Notes under the pieces: generated by a model
What the model was told of the DNA's origin: nothing
The model's database searches: none
What the model saw: the letters and a program-made list of their open reading frames with translations, nothing else
Source of the DNA: Leminorella grimontii ATCC 33999 = DSM 5078
Lineage (GTDB): Bacteria > Pseudomonadota > Gammaproteobacteria > Enterobacterales > Enterobacteriaceae
NCBI RefSeq assembly: GCF_000439085.1
Contig: NZ_AUUA01000005.1
Coordinates: forward strand, 1-64,000
DNA length: 64,000 nucleotides
Direction: 5' to 3'
Translations under genes and position numbers: made by a program
Part shown: positions 7,041-14,679 of the stretch, piece by piece
Layout of the letters: each line of letters starts with the position of its first letter
Numbering within the stretch: the stretch's first letter is position 1

Positions 7041-7940
7041 GTGGTTAAGAAAATCAGAGCAGCGGTTGTCGGCTATGGCAACATCGGAAAATATGCGATA
7101 GAAGCCCTGAATGCGGCTGATGACTTTGAGATTGCGGGCGTAGTGCGTCGCAGTGCTGGCGATAAACCCGCGGAGCTGGCGGCTTATCCGGTGGTAGATT
7201 CCATCGATAAGTTGGACAACGTTGACGTCGCCATTCTGTGCTCTCCGACGCGCGCGGTAAAAGAAGTGGCGCTTCAGATTTTGGCTAAGGGAATCAATAC
7301 CGTCGACAGCTTTGACGTCCATTCGCAGATCGTCGACCTGAAACATTCGCTGGATCCGGTCGCCAAGGCCAACGGCGCGGTATCGGTCGTTGCCGCAGGT
7401 TGGGATCCGGGCTCTGACTCTATCATCCGCGCACTGATGCTGGCGATGGCGCCCAAAGGGATCACCTATACCAACTTCGGGCCGGGGATGAGCATGGGGC
7501 ACTCCGTTGCCGCCAAGTCTATCAAAGGCGTTAAGGACGCGCTGTCCGTGACCGTTCCGCTAGGCACCGGCGTTCATCGCCGCCTGGTCTACGTTGAGCT
7601 GGAAAGCGGCGCAGATTTCGACACCGTTGCCCGTACGCTCAAGGCGGACGACTACTTTGCTTCTGACGAAACCCACGTCAAGCAGGTCGACTGCGTAGAC
7701 AGCCTGAAAGACATGGGCCACGGCGTACACCTGACCCATAAGGGCGTTTCCGGCGCGACGCAAAACCAACTGTTTGAATATTCAATGCGGATCAACAACC
7801 CGGCGCTGACCTCTCAGTTTCTGGTATCCGCCGCTCGGGCGACCATGAAGATCCCCGTAGGAGCCTACACGGTGATTGAAGTGGCGCCAATCCACTACCT
7901 GCCGGGCGATACCGATAAGCTTATTGAGCGCTTGGTATAA
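7041..7940 (+). CDS. ddh: meso-Diaminopimelate D-dehydrogenase
   Basis: The product is 299 aa. An N-terminal Rossmann fold has the nucleotide-binding motif VVGYGNIGKYA (residues 9-19), and later blocks (AAGWDPGSDSIIRALML, GPGMSMGHSVAAKSI) fit meso-diaminopimelate dehydrogenase. The enzyme interconverts L-tetrahydrodipicolinate and meso-DAP with NADPH and ammonia, a one-step bypass of the succinylase branch of lysine and peptidoglycan precursor synthesis. The GTG start at 7041 is the only one that leaves the Rossmann fold intact, with GGGAAAG upstream. In Enterobacterales the gene is patchy (known for example in Proteus), so acquisition or differential loss is likely. Confidence 0.92.
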   Translation: MVKKIRAAVVGYGNIGKYAIEALNAADDFEIAGVVRRSAGDKPAELAAYPVVDSIDKLDNVDVAILCSPTRAVKEVALQILAKGINTVDSFDVHSQIVDLKHSLDPVAKANGAVSVVAAGWDPGSDSIIRALMLAMAPKGITYTNFGPGMSMGHSVAAKSIKGVKDALSVTVPLGTGVHRRLVYVELESGADFDTVARTLKADDYFASDETHVKQVDCVDSLKDMGHGVHLTHKGVSGATQNQLFEYSMRINNPALTSQFLVSAARATMKIPVGAYTVIEVAPIHYLPGDTDKLIERLV

Positions 7941-7971
7941 CCTGTTGATATAGCACATCGGTAAAACAGGC

Positions 7972-8012
7972 GCGGCCCCGTTTCCAAACTGGATACGGGG
8001 CCGCATTTTTTT
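7972..8012 (+). terminator. Terminator between ddh and cfa
   Basis: A 10-bp stem, GCGGCCCCGT (7972-7981) and ACGGGGCCGC (7995-8004), is followed by seven Ts on the plus strand. It serves ddh and probably also the convergent cfa. Confidence 0.9.
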
Positions 8013-8016
8013 GTGG

Positions 8017-9168
8017 TTAACGCGGTACGCGAAGCCCTCCTTCAACGCCTTTGGGGCTTAGCAGAACCTGCCAAAGCTGAATATCTCTGGCCCTGAAAGC
8101 GCCGGCGCAGGCGTTAAGGTAGTAGCTGAACATGCGTTTAAAGCGCTCGTCGTAGCGTGCGGAAAGCTTATCCCAGCTTTGGATAAACCGCTGGTGCCAC
8201 GCCATCAGTGTCGGATCGTAATCTGCGCCAAAGTTGTGTAAATCCTCAATGACAAAGCGTTTTTCACAGGCGTGCGCCAGATTGGCTACTGACGGCAGGC
8301 AGCCGTTGGGGAAAATATAGCGGTTTATCCAGGGATCGACGTTGTCCTTGGTTTCTTTAGAGCCGATAGTGTGCAGTAAAAACAGCCCGTTAGGCTTAAG
8401 GTTGCGAGAAGCAACGTCAAAGTAGGTGACATAGTTTTTCGGGCCGACGTGCTCGAACATGCCGACAGAAACGATGCGGTCGTAGCGGTTATTGAGCGAG
8501 CGATAGTCTTGAAGCAGGATATCTACGTCCAGCTCGCGGCAGCGCTCCTGCGCCAGCTTCTGCTGTTCTTTGGAGATGGTCACGCCCTGCACGCTGACGC
8601 CATAGTTTTTCGCCGCAAAGGCGGCTAACCCGCCCCAGCCGCAGCCGATGTCCAGAAGCGTCATGCCCGGGCGCAGCTGGAGCTTCTCGCAAATCATTTT
8701 CAGCTTGTCCTGCTGGGCCTGTTCAAGCGTCGTCGCCGTTTTCCAATAGCCGCAGGAGTACTGCATATAAGGGTCGAGGATTTCATTGAACAGATCGTTG
8801 CCGAGATCGTAATGGCGTTCTCCCACCATCCAGGCTCGCCGCTTTGACTGTAGGTTGAACAGGCGTGAACCGGCGATACGCATCAGATCGCCGATGCGCT
8901 TGGGTATGCTGTTTTCAAGGCCGGCGCGCAGAACGCGATGAAAAAACATGTCCAGACGCGCGCAGTCCCACCATCCGTCCATGTAGCTTTCTCCCAGCCC
9001 CATAGAACCCTGCTGCAAAACGCGTTTAAAGAAGTGGGGGTTATGAACCTGAATGTCGAACGGGCGCGAGCCGTTAATCGTAATGTCTGCTTTTTGCAGT
9101 AGTTCCACGGTCATTCGATACCAGGAATTGGCCTGAATGCCGATATCTTCAATATAAGATGAGCTCAT
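8017..9168 (-). CDS. cfa: Cyclopropane-fatty-acyl-phospholipid synthase
   Basis: The product is 383 aa (E. coli Cfa is 382). An N-terminal lipid-binding region is followed by a class I methyltransferase domain with the SAM motif LLDIGCGWGGLA and the family blocks HYDLGNDLFNEILDPYMQYS and MFEHVGPKNYVTYF. It transfers a methylene group from SAM to unsaturated acyl chains of membrane phospholipids, usually on entry to stationary phase or under acid stress. ATG at 9168 gives full collinearity with the family. It is monocistronic and divergent from the amidase gene. Confidence 0.97.
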   Translation of the reverse strand: MSSSYIEDIGIQANSWYRMTVELLQKADITINGSRPFDIQVHNPHFFKRVLQQGSMGLGESYMDGWWDCARLDMFFHRVLRAGLENSIPKRIGDLMRIAGSRLFNLQSKRRAWMVGERHYDLGNDLFNEILDPYMQYSCGYWKTATTLEQAQQDKLKMICEKLQLRPGMTLLDIGCGWGGLAAFAAKNYGVSVQGVTISKEQQKLAQERCRELDVDILLQDYRSLNNRYDRIVSVGMFEHVGPKNYVTYFDVASRNLKPNGLFLLHTIGSKETKDNVDPWINRYIFPNGCLPSVANLAHACEKRFVIEDLHNFGADYDPTLMAWHQRFIQSWDKLSARYDERFKRMFSYYLNACAGAFRARDIQLWQVLLSPKGVEGGLRVPR

Positions 9169-9607
9169 AGTTTCTCCGTCACTTTGTCGTAACGCTCGCC
9201 GCCTCAGAGGTATTTGAGGTAAAGGGAGGCCGAGCCTGGCCTGGAGCCGCAGCGCGTCACGCGAATGCTGTCAGTTACAAAATAAAGAGAAAAACCCAAA
9301 GGAATGTCGGTCGGGTTAGCCAGTCCGTTGGCCAATGGCGGTATGGTCCACTACCGTCAAGAGATGATAAAACGCAGTACGTATTTTTAGTTATCAATTT
9401 GTTAAGTATAAAACCAGAAAATAGGATGTTCAAAGTCTAGTCTGGCCTAGAATGCGGGTGTTTTTATTCCATATCATTATTAACGCACGGTGAGCCGTAA
9501 AGCCAAGAGAAAGGCGTAAGGTCCTATCATTTTATTGTCGAAGGCGGATAACGCGGTTATGTTACGTCATGTCCGCTTAGCCAAAGAATAAAAACCAGGA
9601 GCCTCTG
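9169..9607. promoter_or_regulatory. Divergent intergenic region, cfa/amidase
   Basis: The 439 bases contain no convincing ORF. In E. coli, cfa has two promoters and a long sRNA-targeted leader, so a long 5' region here is unsurprising. No element could be assigned with confidence. The ribosome-binding site CAGGAG for the downstream gene lies at 9596-9601. Confidence 0.4.
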
Positions 9608-10507
9608 ATGACCGTCATTCCCTGCACTCAGCTTATTTACGCTATGTCGGCGGATAACCCGCCGGCGTGCCGCGCAGCGCCCAATACGGACCTGCTGTTT
9701 CAAACCTGCGACTGCTTTGAAGACCAGATTACTTCCGTCGACACGCCGTTTGACCGCCTCGACTGGCAGCGCATCAATCCGGCGACCGGGCCGGTTTGGA
9801 TTGAGGGCGCGGAACCGGGCGACAGCCTGAAAATAGCCATCAAGCGCATTACCATCACGTCTTCGCAGGCGGTGATGGTCACGCTACCGCAGCTCGGCGT
9901 GCTGGGCGATGAGCTGACAGAAGCGAAGGTGAATATGGTTGAATTGTCTGATGGCGTAGCTTACCTGCCCGGCGGCGTCTGTGCACCCGTTCGCCCCATG
10001 ATTGGCGTTATTGGCGTGACGCCGGAAGGCGAAGCCGTCTCCTGCGGTACGCCGGACGATCACGGCGGCAATATGGACAGCAAAATTATCCGCGAGGGTA
10101 CGACGCTGTGGCTGCCGGTCAACGTGCCGGGCGCTTTGCTGGCGTTGGGCGACCTGCATGCGGGAATGGGGGACGGCGAAGTGTCTGGCTGCGGTCTGGA
10201 AGTCGCCGGCGAGGTGCTGCTGTCGGTCGAGGTCGTTAAGGGGAGCCCCTATCCGCTGCCGATGGTGACGGATGACGACAGGGTTTATACTTTGGCTTCC
10301 GCCACCATGCTGGACGACGCGTCGACGCGGGCGACGAAAAATATGGCTCGGCTGCTGGTGGAGCGGGCAGGACTTAGCCCAGAGGATGCCATCAGCCTGA
10401 TGAGCATCACCGGCGATCTGCAGGTGTGTCAGGTGGTTGACCCGAAGAAGACCTGCCGTTTCGCGATGCCGATGGCAGTGCTTAATCAGTTAGGCGTCTG
10501 CCTGTGA
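9608..10507 (+). CDS. Acetamidase/formamidase family protein
   Basis: The product is 299 aa of the FmdA/AmdA family, a compact beta-rich metal-dependent amidase. It shows the N-terminal motif GPVWIEGAEPGDSLKI, the central DDHGGNMDSKII block and GALLALGDLHAGMGDGEVSGCGLE, whose Asp, His and Glu residues form the metal site in this family. It would hydrolyse short amides to acid and ammonia in the cytoplasm; the substrate is not predictable. A strong ribosome-binding site (CCAGGAG) precedes ATG at 9608. The next gene follows in the same direction within 50 bases and may be co-transcribed. Confidence 0.9.
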   Translation: MTVIPCTQLIYAMSADNPPACRAAPNTDLLFQTCDCFEDQITSVDTPFDRLDWQRINPATGPVWIEGAEPGDSLKIAIKRITITSSQAVMVTLPQLGVLGDELTEAKVNMVELSDGVAYLPGGVCAPVRPMIGVIGVTPEGEAVSCGTPDDHGGNMDSKIIREGTTLWLPVNVPGALLALGDLHAGMGDGEVSGCGLEVAGEVLLSVEVVKGSPYPLPMVTDDDRVYTLASATMLDDASTRATKNMARLLVERAGLSPEDAISLMSITGDLQVCQVVDPKKTCRFAMPMAVLNQLGVCL

Positions 10508-10556
10508 TTTAGGAAAGCTGATGGCGCTTTGTGACGGTAAATATAAGGAGATGTAT

Positions 10557-11105
10557 ATGTCCCAGCTTGGGAAGTGGCTCGCGTTTGCCGCATTTGTGAT
10601 AGTGGGCGGTTTTTCCCTGTCGGTTCAGGCAGGCGATCCCGGCCCTTATCGGCTCGCGTTTGTTGATATTTCTGAGCCTTCCTATCAGGACGGACAGGCG
10701 CTTGCGATAGAGCTGCGAAAAATGGACCGGCTTTCGGAAGTGCAGAAAGAGTACTGTTTCTTATGCAACGGAGCGAAAGACAACTACTTTATCGACGTGA
10801 TTTATCTGTACACGCTGCCGGTCGGGCTGGATATTGACGATCTGCGCGCCGCCGTCGGCGGTGACGATGAGGCAAAACGCCGCATGCAGACGGTCATTAA
10901 CCGCTTTGTCGACTACGACGGCGCAGGGATTGACGGCCTGCTTATCTATCTGCATCAGGAAGGTAAAGTCAGCGTTTTTACCATGGACAGGAAGATTGGC
11001 TCAAAGCTGCTGGAAGAGAGCAAACCGGTTAAAAACCGCCTTCTGCCCTCAAGCCTGGATACGCTGCTGGAAAAGGCGGCAGCGAAGCTGGAGCGGCCCG
11101 TTTAG
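10557..11105 (+). CDS. Exported protein of unknown function
   Basis: The product is 182 aa from ATG 10557, chosen because TAAGGAG ends six bases upstream; ATG 10551 and 10521 are in frame but less well placed. A signal peptide (WLAFAAFVIVGGFSLSVQAG) with cleavage after V-Q-A implies a periplasmic protein. The mature part holds a C-x-x-C (YCFLCNG) near residue 64 and a mixed alpha/beta pattern with no domain I recognise. It is likely in an operon with the amidase and is followed by a strong terminator. Confidence 0.75.
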   Translation: MSQLGKWLAFAAFVIVGGFSLSVQAGDPGPYRLAFVDISEPSYQDGQALAIELRKMDRLSEVQKEYCFLCNGAKDNYFIDVIYLYTLPVGLDIDDLRAAVGGDDEAKRRMQTVINRFVDYDGAGIDGLLIYLHQEGKVSVFTMDRKIGSKLLEESKPVKNRLLPSSLDTLLEKAAAKLERPV

Positions 11106-11120
11106 AGAAATTAAGGCATA

Positions 11121-11150
11121 AAAAAACCCGATTTAATCATCGGGTTTTTA
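11121..11150. terminator. Bidirectional terminator
   Basis: The arms AACCCGAT/ATCGGGTT are flanked by seven As before and five Ts after. It ends the amidase operon on the plus strand. On the minus strand, with a seven-T tail, it could end the predicted antisense RNA of the dinQ locus. Confidence 0.88.
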
Positions 11151-11258
11151 CATTCCGGGACTGAGTTGGTCGCTCTGGCCACAGTGAGACTCTCTTTAAC
11201 TAACGTCTTAATATTATGCCTTCATCAACGTAAACGCAATGCCTGAACTAGATGTCTA
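11150..11258 (-). ncRNA. Predicted AgrB-like antisense sRNA region opposing dinQ
   Basis: Bases 11172-11204 repeat, with three mismatches, a 33-bp segment of the predicted dinQ leader (11386-11418), including the shared block GTGAGACTCTCTTTAAC. A minus-strand RNA across this copy would be complementary to the dinQ leader and could end at the hairpin 11121-11150. In E. coli the dinQ toxin has neighbouring antisense RNAs (agrA, agrB) built on the same kind of duplicated segment. The RNA 5' end and promoter were not pinned down, so the limits given are approximate. Confidence 0.5.
11172..11204. repeat. 33-bp direct repeat, copy 1 (antisense side)
   Basis: This copy matches 30 of 33 bases at 11386-11418. 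The shared core is GTGAGACTCTCTTTAACTAA. Confidence 0.85.
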
Positions 11259-11288
11259 TTCACAGCGCATTCAGAACGCGCGTATACT
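11259..11288 (+). promoter_or_regulatory. Candidate dinQ promoter
   Basis: TTCACA (11259-11264) and TATACT (11283-11288) are separated by 18 bases. Transcription from about 11295 would give a leader of about 200 nt that includes repeat copy 2. E. coli dinQ is LexA-controlled, but I found no clear LexA box here. Confidence 0.5.
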
Positions 11289-11385
11289 CAGTAAGTTAGT
11301 TATAAAAAGCGTTTTTCTACTTCTGCCCACCTCACGCGCGGGTTTGAAAGTCCTGGCTGAAGCTACGGGTGGTGCCGGTTTCAGT

Positions 11386-11418
11386 GCTCTGGCAGGAGTG
11401 AGACTCTCTTTAACTAAC
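11386..11418. repeat. 33-bp direct repeat, copy 2 (dinQ leader)
   Basis: This copy lies 75 bases upstream of the toxin start, in the predicted mRNA leader. It is the presumed pairing target of the antisense RNA. Confidence 0.8.
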
Positions 11419-11492
11419 ATTAGAGTAAGCCGTGGTGACAGGCTGTGTAAGAGTAAGCCGCGGCGTTCTCGCTCCCTTTATAGGGAAAACGG

Positions 11493-11576
11493 ATGATTGA
11501 AAAAGCGATCGTCGTTCTGGGGGCGTTAATCGCGCTTCTTGAGCTGATCCGCTGCCTTCTCCAGTTAATGGGCTGA
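11493..11576 (+). CDS. dinQ: DinQ-like type I toxin, small inner-membrane peptide
   Basis: This is a 27-aa ORF, too short for routine gene calling. It starts MIEKAIVVLGALIALLELIR and continues as a single hydrophobic helix, differing from my recollection of E. coli DinQ at only a few positions. GGGAAAACGG lies just upstream. DinQ inserts in the inner membrane, depolarises it and lowers ATP; its translation is blocked by the antisense RNA AgrB pairing with the mRNA leader. The leader repeat pair (11172 and 11386) and a downstream terminator reproduce the E. coli locus plan, although the neighbouring genes differ. Confidence 0.85.
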   Translation: MIEKAIVVLGALIALLELIRCLLQLMG

Positions 11577-11592
11577 TAGCGGAAACGTAACT

Positions 11593-11624
11593 AAGGCCGA
11601 AGGCTAACCTCCTTCGGCCTTTAA
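11593..11624 (+). terminator. dinQ terminator
   Basis: A perfect 11-bp stem, AAGGCCGAAGG and CCTTCGGCCTT, is followed by TTAAT, 17 bases after the toxin stop. Confidence 0.85.
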
Positions 11625-11669
11625 TATGCAGGCAAAACGTCAGACCGGTTTTAATCACCTGTAAAGCGA

Positions 11670-12605
11670 TTATTTTCTATAGCAAAATTTTCTGTGCCAA
11701 GCTAGGTATTTTGCTGTTCTAGAAGGGAATTCTCCAACATTACAAGGGGATAATCCTAATTGATGAAGTACCTCTTTTTTAAGCTGAGGGCTTATCATCA
11801 TATCCCCGTTATCTTTAAAGCTAATCCAGCCATGATCGAATAAATGATCGACGTGTGGTGCAAGCATGAGGCCATTATAAGGGTCTACTTTTTCGATATT
11901 ATCCGAATGGCGCCAAGGCTTAATATGACTGGCTTTCAGAAAATCGGTATCAGCAATTTTTGTTACTCGACAGTACGGTTCAAGATCGATGACATCTTTT
12001 CTAAACTTCCCTTGAGCTATCCTAGCCGTTATAAATCGCTGTTTTTCCGTTTCAGGAATATCCGTATCTGATAGCACGTATTCTTCAAATTGCTCAATAT
12101 CTTGTTGTTCTAAAGAGATATCGTGGCAGATACCTAATTCTGCAAAGCTAGAAACCTCTGTTAAAGAAAGGAGCAAGATACTTAGATCTTGACTAATCTC
12201 AGCAAGATAACAACTTTGCATTCCATTCCCCGTTTGCGGGTGGATAGGGAAATGTTTAGCGCTAAGCAGTGGGGATATTTGTGTAATATAGTCAGACGGC
12301 TTGATTTTGTTTTTTACTTCGTGAAATTCAACGTCAACTCTCCAGCCATCAGAATTCCAACTCTCTCCCGTTTTGCCAAACTCTTCAGGCCTACTACTTG
12401 AATAAGCTGCTGTTTTTGCTATGCCGTAGGCTCGAAGGGTTGATGAATAGGAAAAGATAATGTCTCCAGGATTAACTCTCAGGAGGTTATCGTAAGTTAC
12501 GTTAGTAGCACCGTTTTTCTTTCTTTTAGGGGCCCAAATGTAACCTCCTTCCCGCTCTTGTTTGCCCGTTTGTTTATGGTTTACCCAGAAAAAGCGCTTG
12601 CCCAT
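11670..12605 (-). CDS. EVE-HNH endonuclease, candidate modification-dependent restriction enzyme
   Basis: The product is 311 aa. Residues 1-150 form an EVE/PUA-like module (FFWVNHKQTGKQEREGGYIWAP, then VNPGDIIFSYSSTLRAYGIA) of the kind that reads modified bases. Residues 205-290 form an HNH nuclease (PYCRVTKIADTDFLKASHIKPW, NGLMLAPHVDHLFDHGWISF) with the S-H-I-K-P-W and H-V-D-H-L-F-D-H catalytic blocks intact. No methyltransferase is adjacent, so the likeliest role is type IV restriction of modified phage DNA. This is inference from domain fusion. Base composition is more AT-rich than the flanks and the gene stands alone, consistent with horizontal gain. Confidence 0.88.
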   Translation of the reverse strand: MGKRFFWVNHKQTGKQEREGGYIWAPKRKKNGATNVTYDNLLRVNPGDIIFSYSSTLRAYGIAKTAAYSSSRPEEFGKTGESWNSDGWRVDVEFHEVKNKIKPSDYITQISPLLSAKHFPIHPQTGNGMQSCYLAEISQDLSILLLSLTEVSSFAELGICHDISLEQQDIEQFEEYVLSDTDIPETEKQRFITARIAQGKFRKDVIDLEPYCRVTKIADTDFLKASHIKPWRHSDNIEKVDPYNGLMLAPHVDHLFDHGWISFKDNGDMMISPQLKKEVLHQLGLSPCNVGEFPSRTAKYLAWHRKFCYRK

Positions 12606-13117
12606 AAGGAACTCTCTAACCTAATACCGAATGTTAATAGTTTATCTTACTCATAAGGATAACTTAAGGAAAAATACGGCATTCTCTCTTTAGTTAAGAA
12701 AGATAAGGATAGAAGCAGATGGAACAAAAAGTTGTATGCTATTTCCCATTTTCGTATTAGCGAGCAGGATCAGTAGTCATCCGTTAATTTATTGATTTTT
12801 AATTATAATTTATGTCGTTATTTTTCTTTGCTTTGTTCAACGCTAAATTCAGCTTCCTAAATATAGCGCCTTCTCACGACTGGGTTTAGAGAAAGAGAAA
12901 TTATTTTTAGTGATGAAAATGTTCATAGCGCATTGCTAAGTATTTAAATAGATGTATTCATCTAAATGGGGCTATTCGTGGTGTGTTTTTATCAAATGAC
13001 ACAGTTTGACAAAAGCGTTTCAAATGTTTTCGATATAATCATTTGTGTTTGTGAAAGGTGTTGTTATAATAACGCGTCTCATTACGTTTTTTTGTTGTTG
13101 AAACAAGGAGTGTTTAA
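12606..13117. promoter_or_regulatory. AT-rich intergenic region upstream of yrbL
   Basis: These 512 bases hold no credible ORF. TATAAT at 13034-13039 and TTATAAT at 13064-13070 are possible -10 elements for yrbL. In E. coli yrbL is PhoP-activated; TGTTTG at 13046 and TGTTGT at 13059 have only a loose PhoP-box look and wrong spacing, so no box is called. The rest shows nothing recognisable. Confidence 0.35.
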
Positions 13118-13750
13118 ATGATGCTTTCAACAGCGCGACCTATCGGTGAAGGCCGTCATCGGAAATGCTTTGTCCACCCTGATAATCCCACCCAGTGTAT
13201 AAAGATACTGTTTAATAAAGAGAGCGGTGGTGAAAAAGAGGTCAAGCGAGAGCTTGCGTATTACCGCCGTCTTCAGGCTCGCAACATTGATTGGAGCGGG
13301 CTTCCTAAGTATTTTGGCGCCATCGAGACCGACCTTGGCGTGGGGCACGTTTTTGAATTTGTTTGCGATGCCGACGGTTCGCCGTCAAAAGCGCTTTCTC
13401 ACTACCTTGAAGATGAAACCGACAGATTGAGCAGCTCTCAGCTGGTTGCTTTGCTCAAGGCTTTAAAAGAGTACCTGTTTCGTAACCAGATCGTGACGAT
13501 GACCATCAAGCCGCAAAACATCCTGCTGCGTAAAGAGGCCACGGGAAAAGGGCGCTTAACGATCGTGGACAATATTGGTGAAGGTACGCTTATTCCTCTG
13601 GCAACCCTTAGTCAATTTTTCTATGAAAAGAAAATGGAGCGCGTGTGGAAGCGCTTTATTGAAAAGCTGATTGAGAGTGGGCAGTCGAAGAAATTAGAAA
13701 TTCTTATACCGGGTCAGAATTCGTTAGATCTTAGCGCCAAGCAGGTCTAG
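13118..13750 (+). CDS. yrbL: YrbL, PhoP-regulon protein with a kinase-like fold
   Basis: The product is 210 aa, matching YrbL in length and in motifs such as PIGEGRHRKCFVHP (a glycine-rich loop), CIKILFN (Lys) and TMTIKPQNILL (a catalytic-loop-like block). Later IVDNIGEGTLIPL resembles a metal-binding loop of the protein-kinase-like superfamily. The biochemical function is unknown; expression in E. coli and Salmonella responds to PhoPQ/PmrAB. AAGGAG precedes ATG 13118. It is monocistronic; an inverted repeat without T-run (13748-13776) follows. Confidence 0.9.
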   Translation: MMLSTARPIGEGRHRKCFVHPDNPTQCIKILFNKESGGEKEVKRELAYYRRLQARNIDWSGLPKYFGAIETDLGVGHVFEFVCDADGSPSKALSHYLEDETDRLSSSQLVALLKALKEYLFRNQIVTMTIKPQNILLRKEATGKGRLTIVDNIGEGTLIPLATLSQFFYEKKMERVWKRFIEKLIESGQSKKLEILIPGQNSLDLSAKQV

Positions 13751-13805
13751 GCGCACCGCCGTAGAGGTGTGCCTAGAATAAAACGATTGGGTAGCCGGTC
13801 TGCCC

Positions 13806-14207
13806 CTATTTTCTTTGCCCCTTCGACAGCATCCACTGCCACTTTTGCTCCTGGTTTAGTTCGGAAGGGGGAACGCGTATGCCTTGTTCCAGGCGTTCGT
13901 CCGAGTCGCTTTCGCCCTCAGCATTCACGGCGTTCTTAATGCGGCTTGAAATCAAATCGTCAATGCTGTCTACCTGAATCAGCCGCTGGCATTGACATCC
14001 GCGGCCCTCCAACTGATTGGGAACGCTTTTGGTTTTACAGACGATTTCGCTAACTTCGGAAAGAATATAGGAAACGGTGTTTATCGCTTTGCAGGTGGTC
14101 AGATTGAAGTGCTCTGCAATTTCCGTTGCGCTCACCCAACGCTTTTGCTGCATGACCCAGCGGGCAACGGAGAGATATAAAGGCTCTTGAACATACTCTC
14201 TATACAT
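13806..14207 (-). CDS. caiF: Transcriptional activator of the carnitine operons
   Basis: The product is 133 aa (E. coli CaiF is 131), collinear with CaiF/GrlA family members. It has an N-terminal winged-helix (YLSVARWVMQQKRWVSATEIAEHF), the conserved central block (LSEVSEIVCKTKSVPNQLEG, then RGCQCQRL) and the end LNQEQKWQWMLSKG. CaiF activates caiTABCDE and fixABCX anaerobically in the presence of carnitine, with CRP and FNR controlling caiF itself. Here it sits beyond yaaU and the esterase gene, whereas in E. coli it lies beyond caiE at the other end of the cluster. Confidence 0.94.
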   Translation of the reverse strand: MYREYVQEPLYLSVARWVMQQKRWVSATEIAEHFNLTTCKAINTVSYILSEVSEIVCKTKSVPNQLEGRGCQCQRLIQVDSIDDLISSRIKNAVNAEGESDSDERLEQGIRVPPSELNQEQKWQWMLSKGQRK

Positions 14208-14679
14208 ATTCTCACCTATTTAACCAATACTTTAATTAACTAATACCCTACTTGATTGCGCTACACTATTTATCTATTTCGGATTGACGATAAGGTGCTT
14301 TACGCATGCTCTTTTATTTTCAACGCTCGCCGTTGGTCTATCTGAATATACCTAATTGCCAAGATAATAACCATGAATTTTATGTGATTTTTTTATTAAT
14401 TATACTATTTTCTATTGATGTTAATTTATTGTTTTAATAACGTATAAATAGCGTAATTAAAAATGACATTATCGCGTAGCTGTGTGATTGTTTTTACTAT
14501 TTACGTACTGAGTAAAAACGCTTGTTATTTTTATAATCATGTCTGGTATAAGTTTTTCTTATACTTTCGTGGCTTTTGTTTTATTAATGAATTCATGATG
14601 TTGTCTTGTTTTGTGGTGTGGGTCGCAAATCTGATATGGGCAAGGGGTAAAATAATAAAGTATCTGTCAGGAGGAATGA
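14208..14679. promoter_or_regulatory. AT-rich divergent region, caiF/esterase
   Basis: The 472 bases are very AT-rich. A 77-codon frame at 14463-14696 has no ribosome-binding site and an atypical composition and is not accepted. The control region of caiF should lie here, but no FNR or CRP site was clear enough to call. Confidence 0.4.

Noticed and set aside
11221-11300. LexA box controlling dinQ
   Set aside because: No CTGT-N8-ACAG match was found; ATGT-N6-ACAG near 11252 has the wrong spacing.
11239-11496. 85-codon frame across the dinQ leader
   Set aside because: It overlaps the repeat and promoter of the toxin locus, and its Arg/Ser-rich end looks non-coding; the 27-aa DinQ frame explains the region better.
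13040-13070. PhoP box upstream of yrbL
   Set aside because: The TGTTTG and TGTTGT half-sites are not at the required 11-base phasing.
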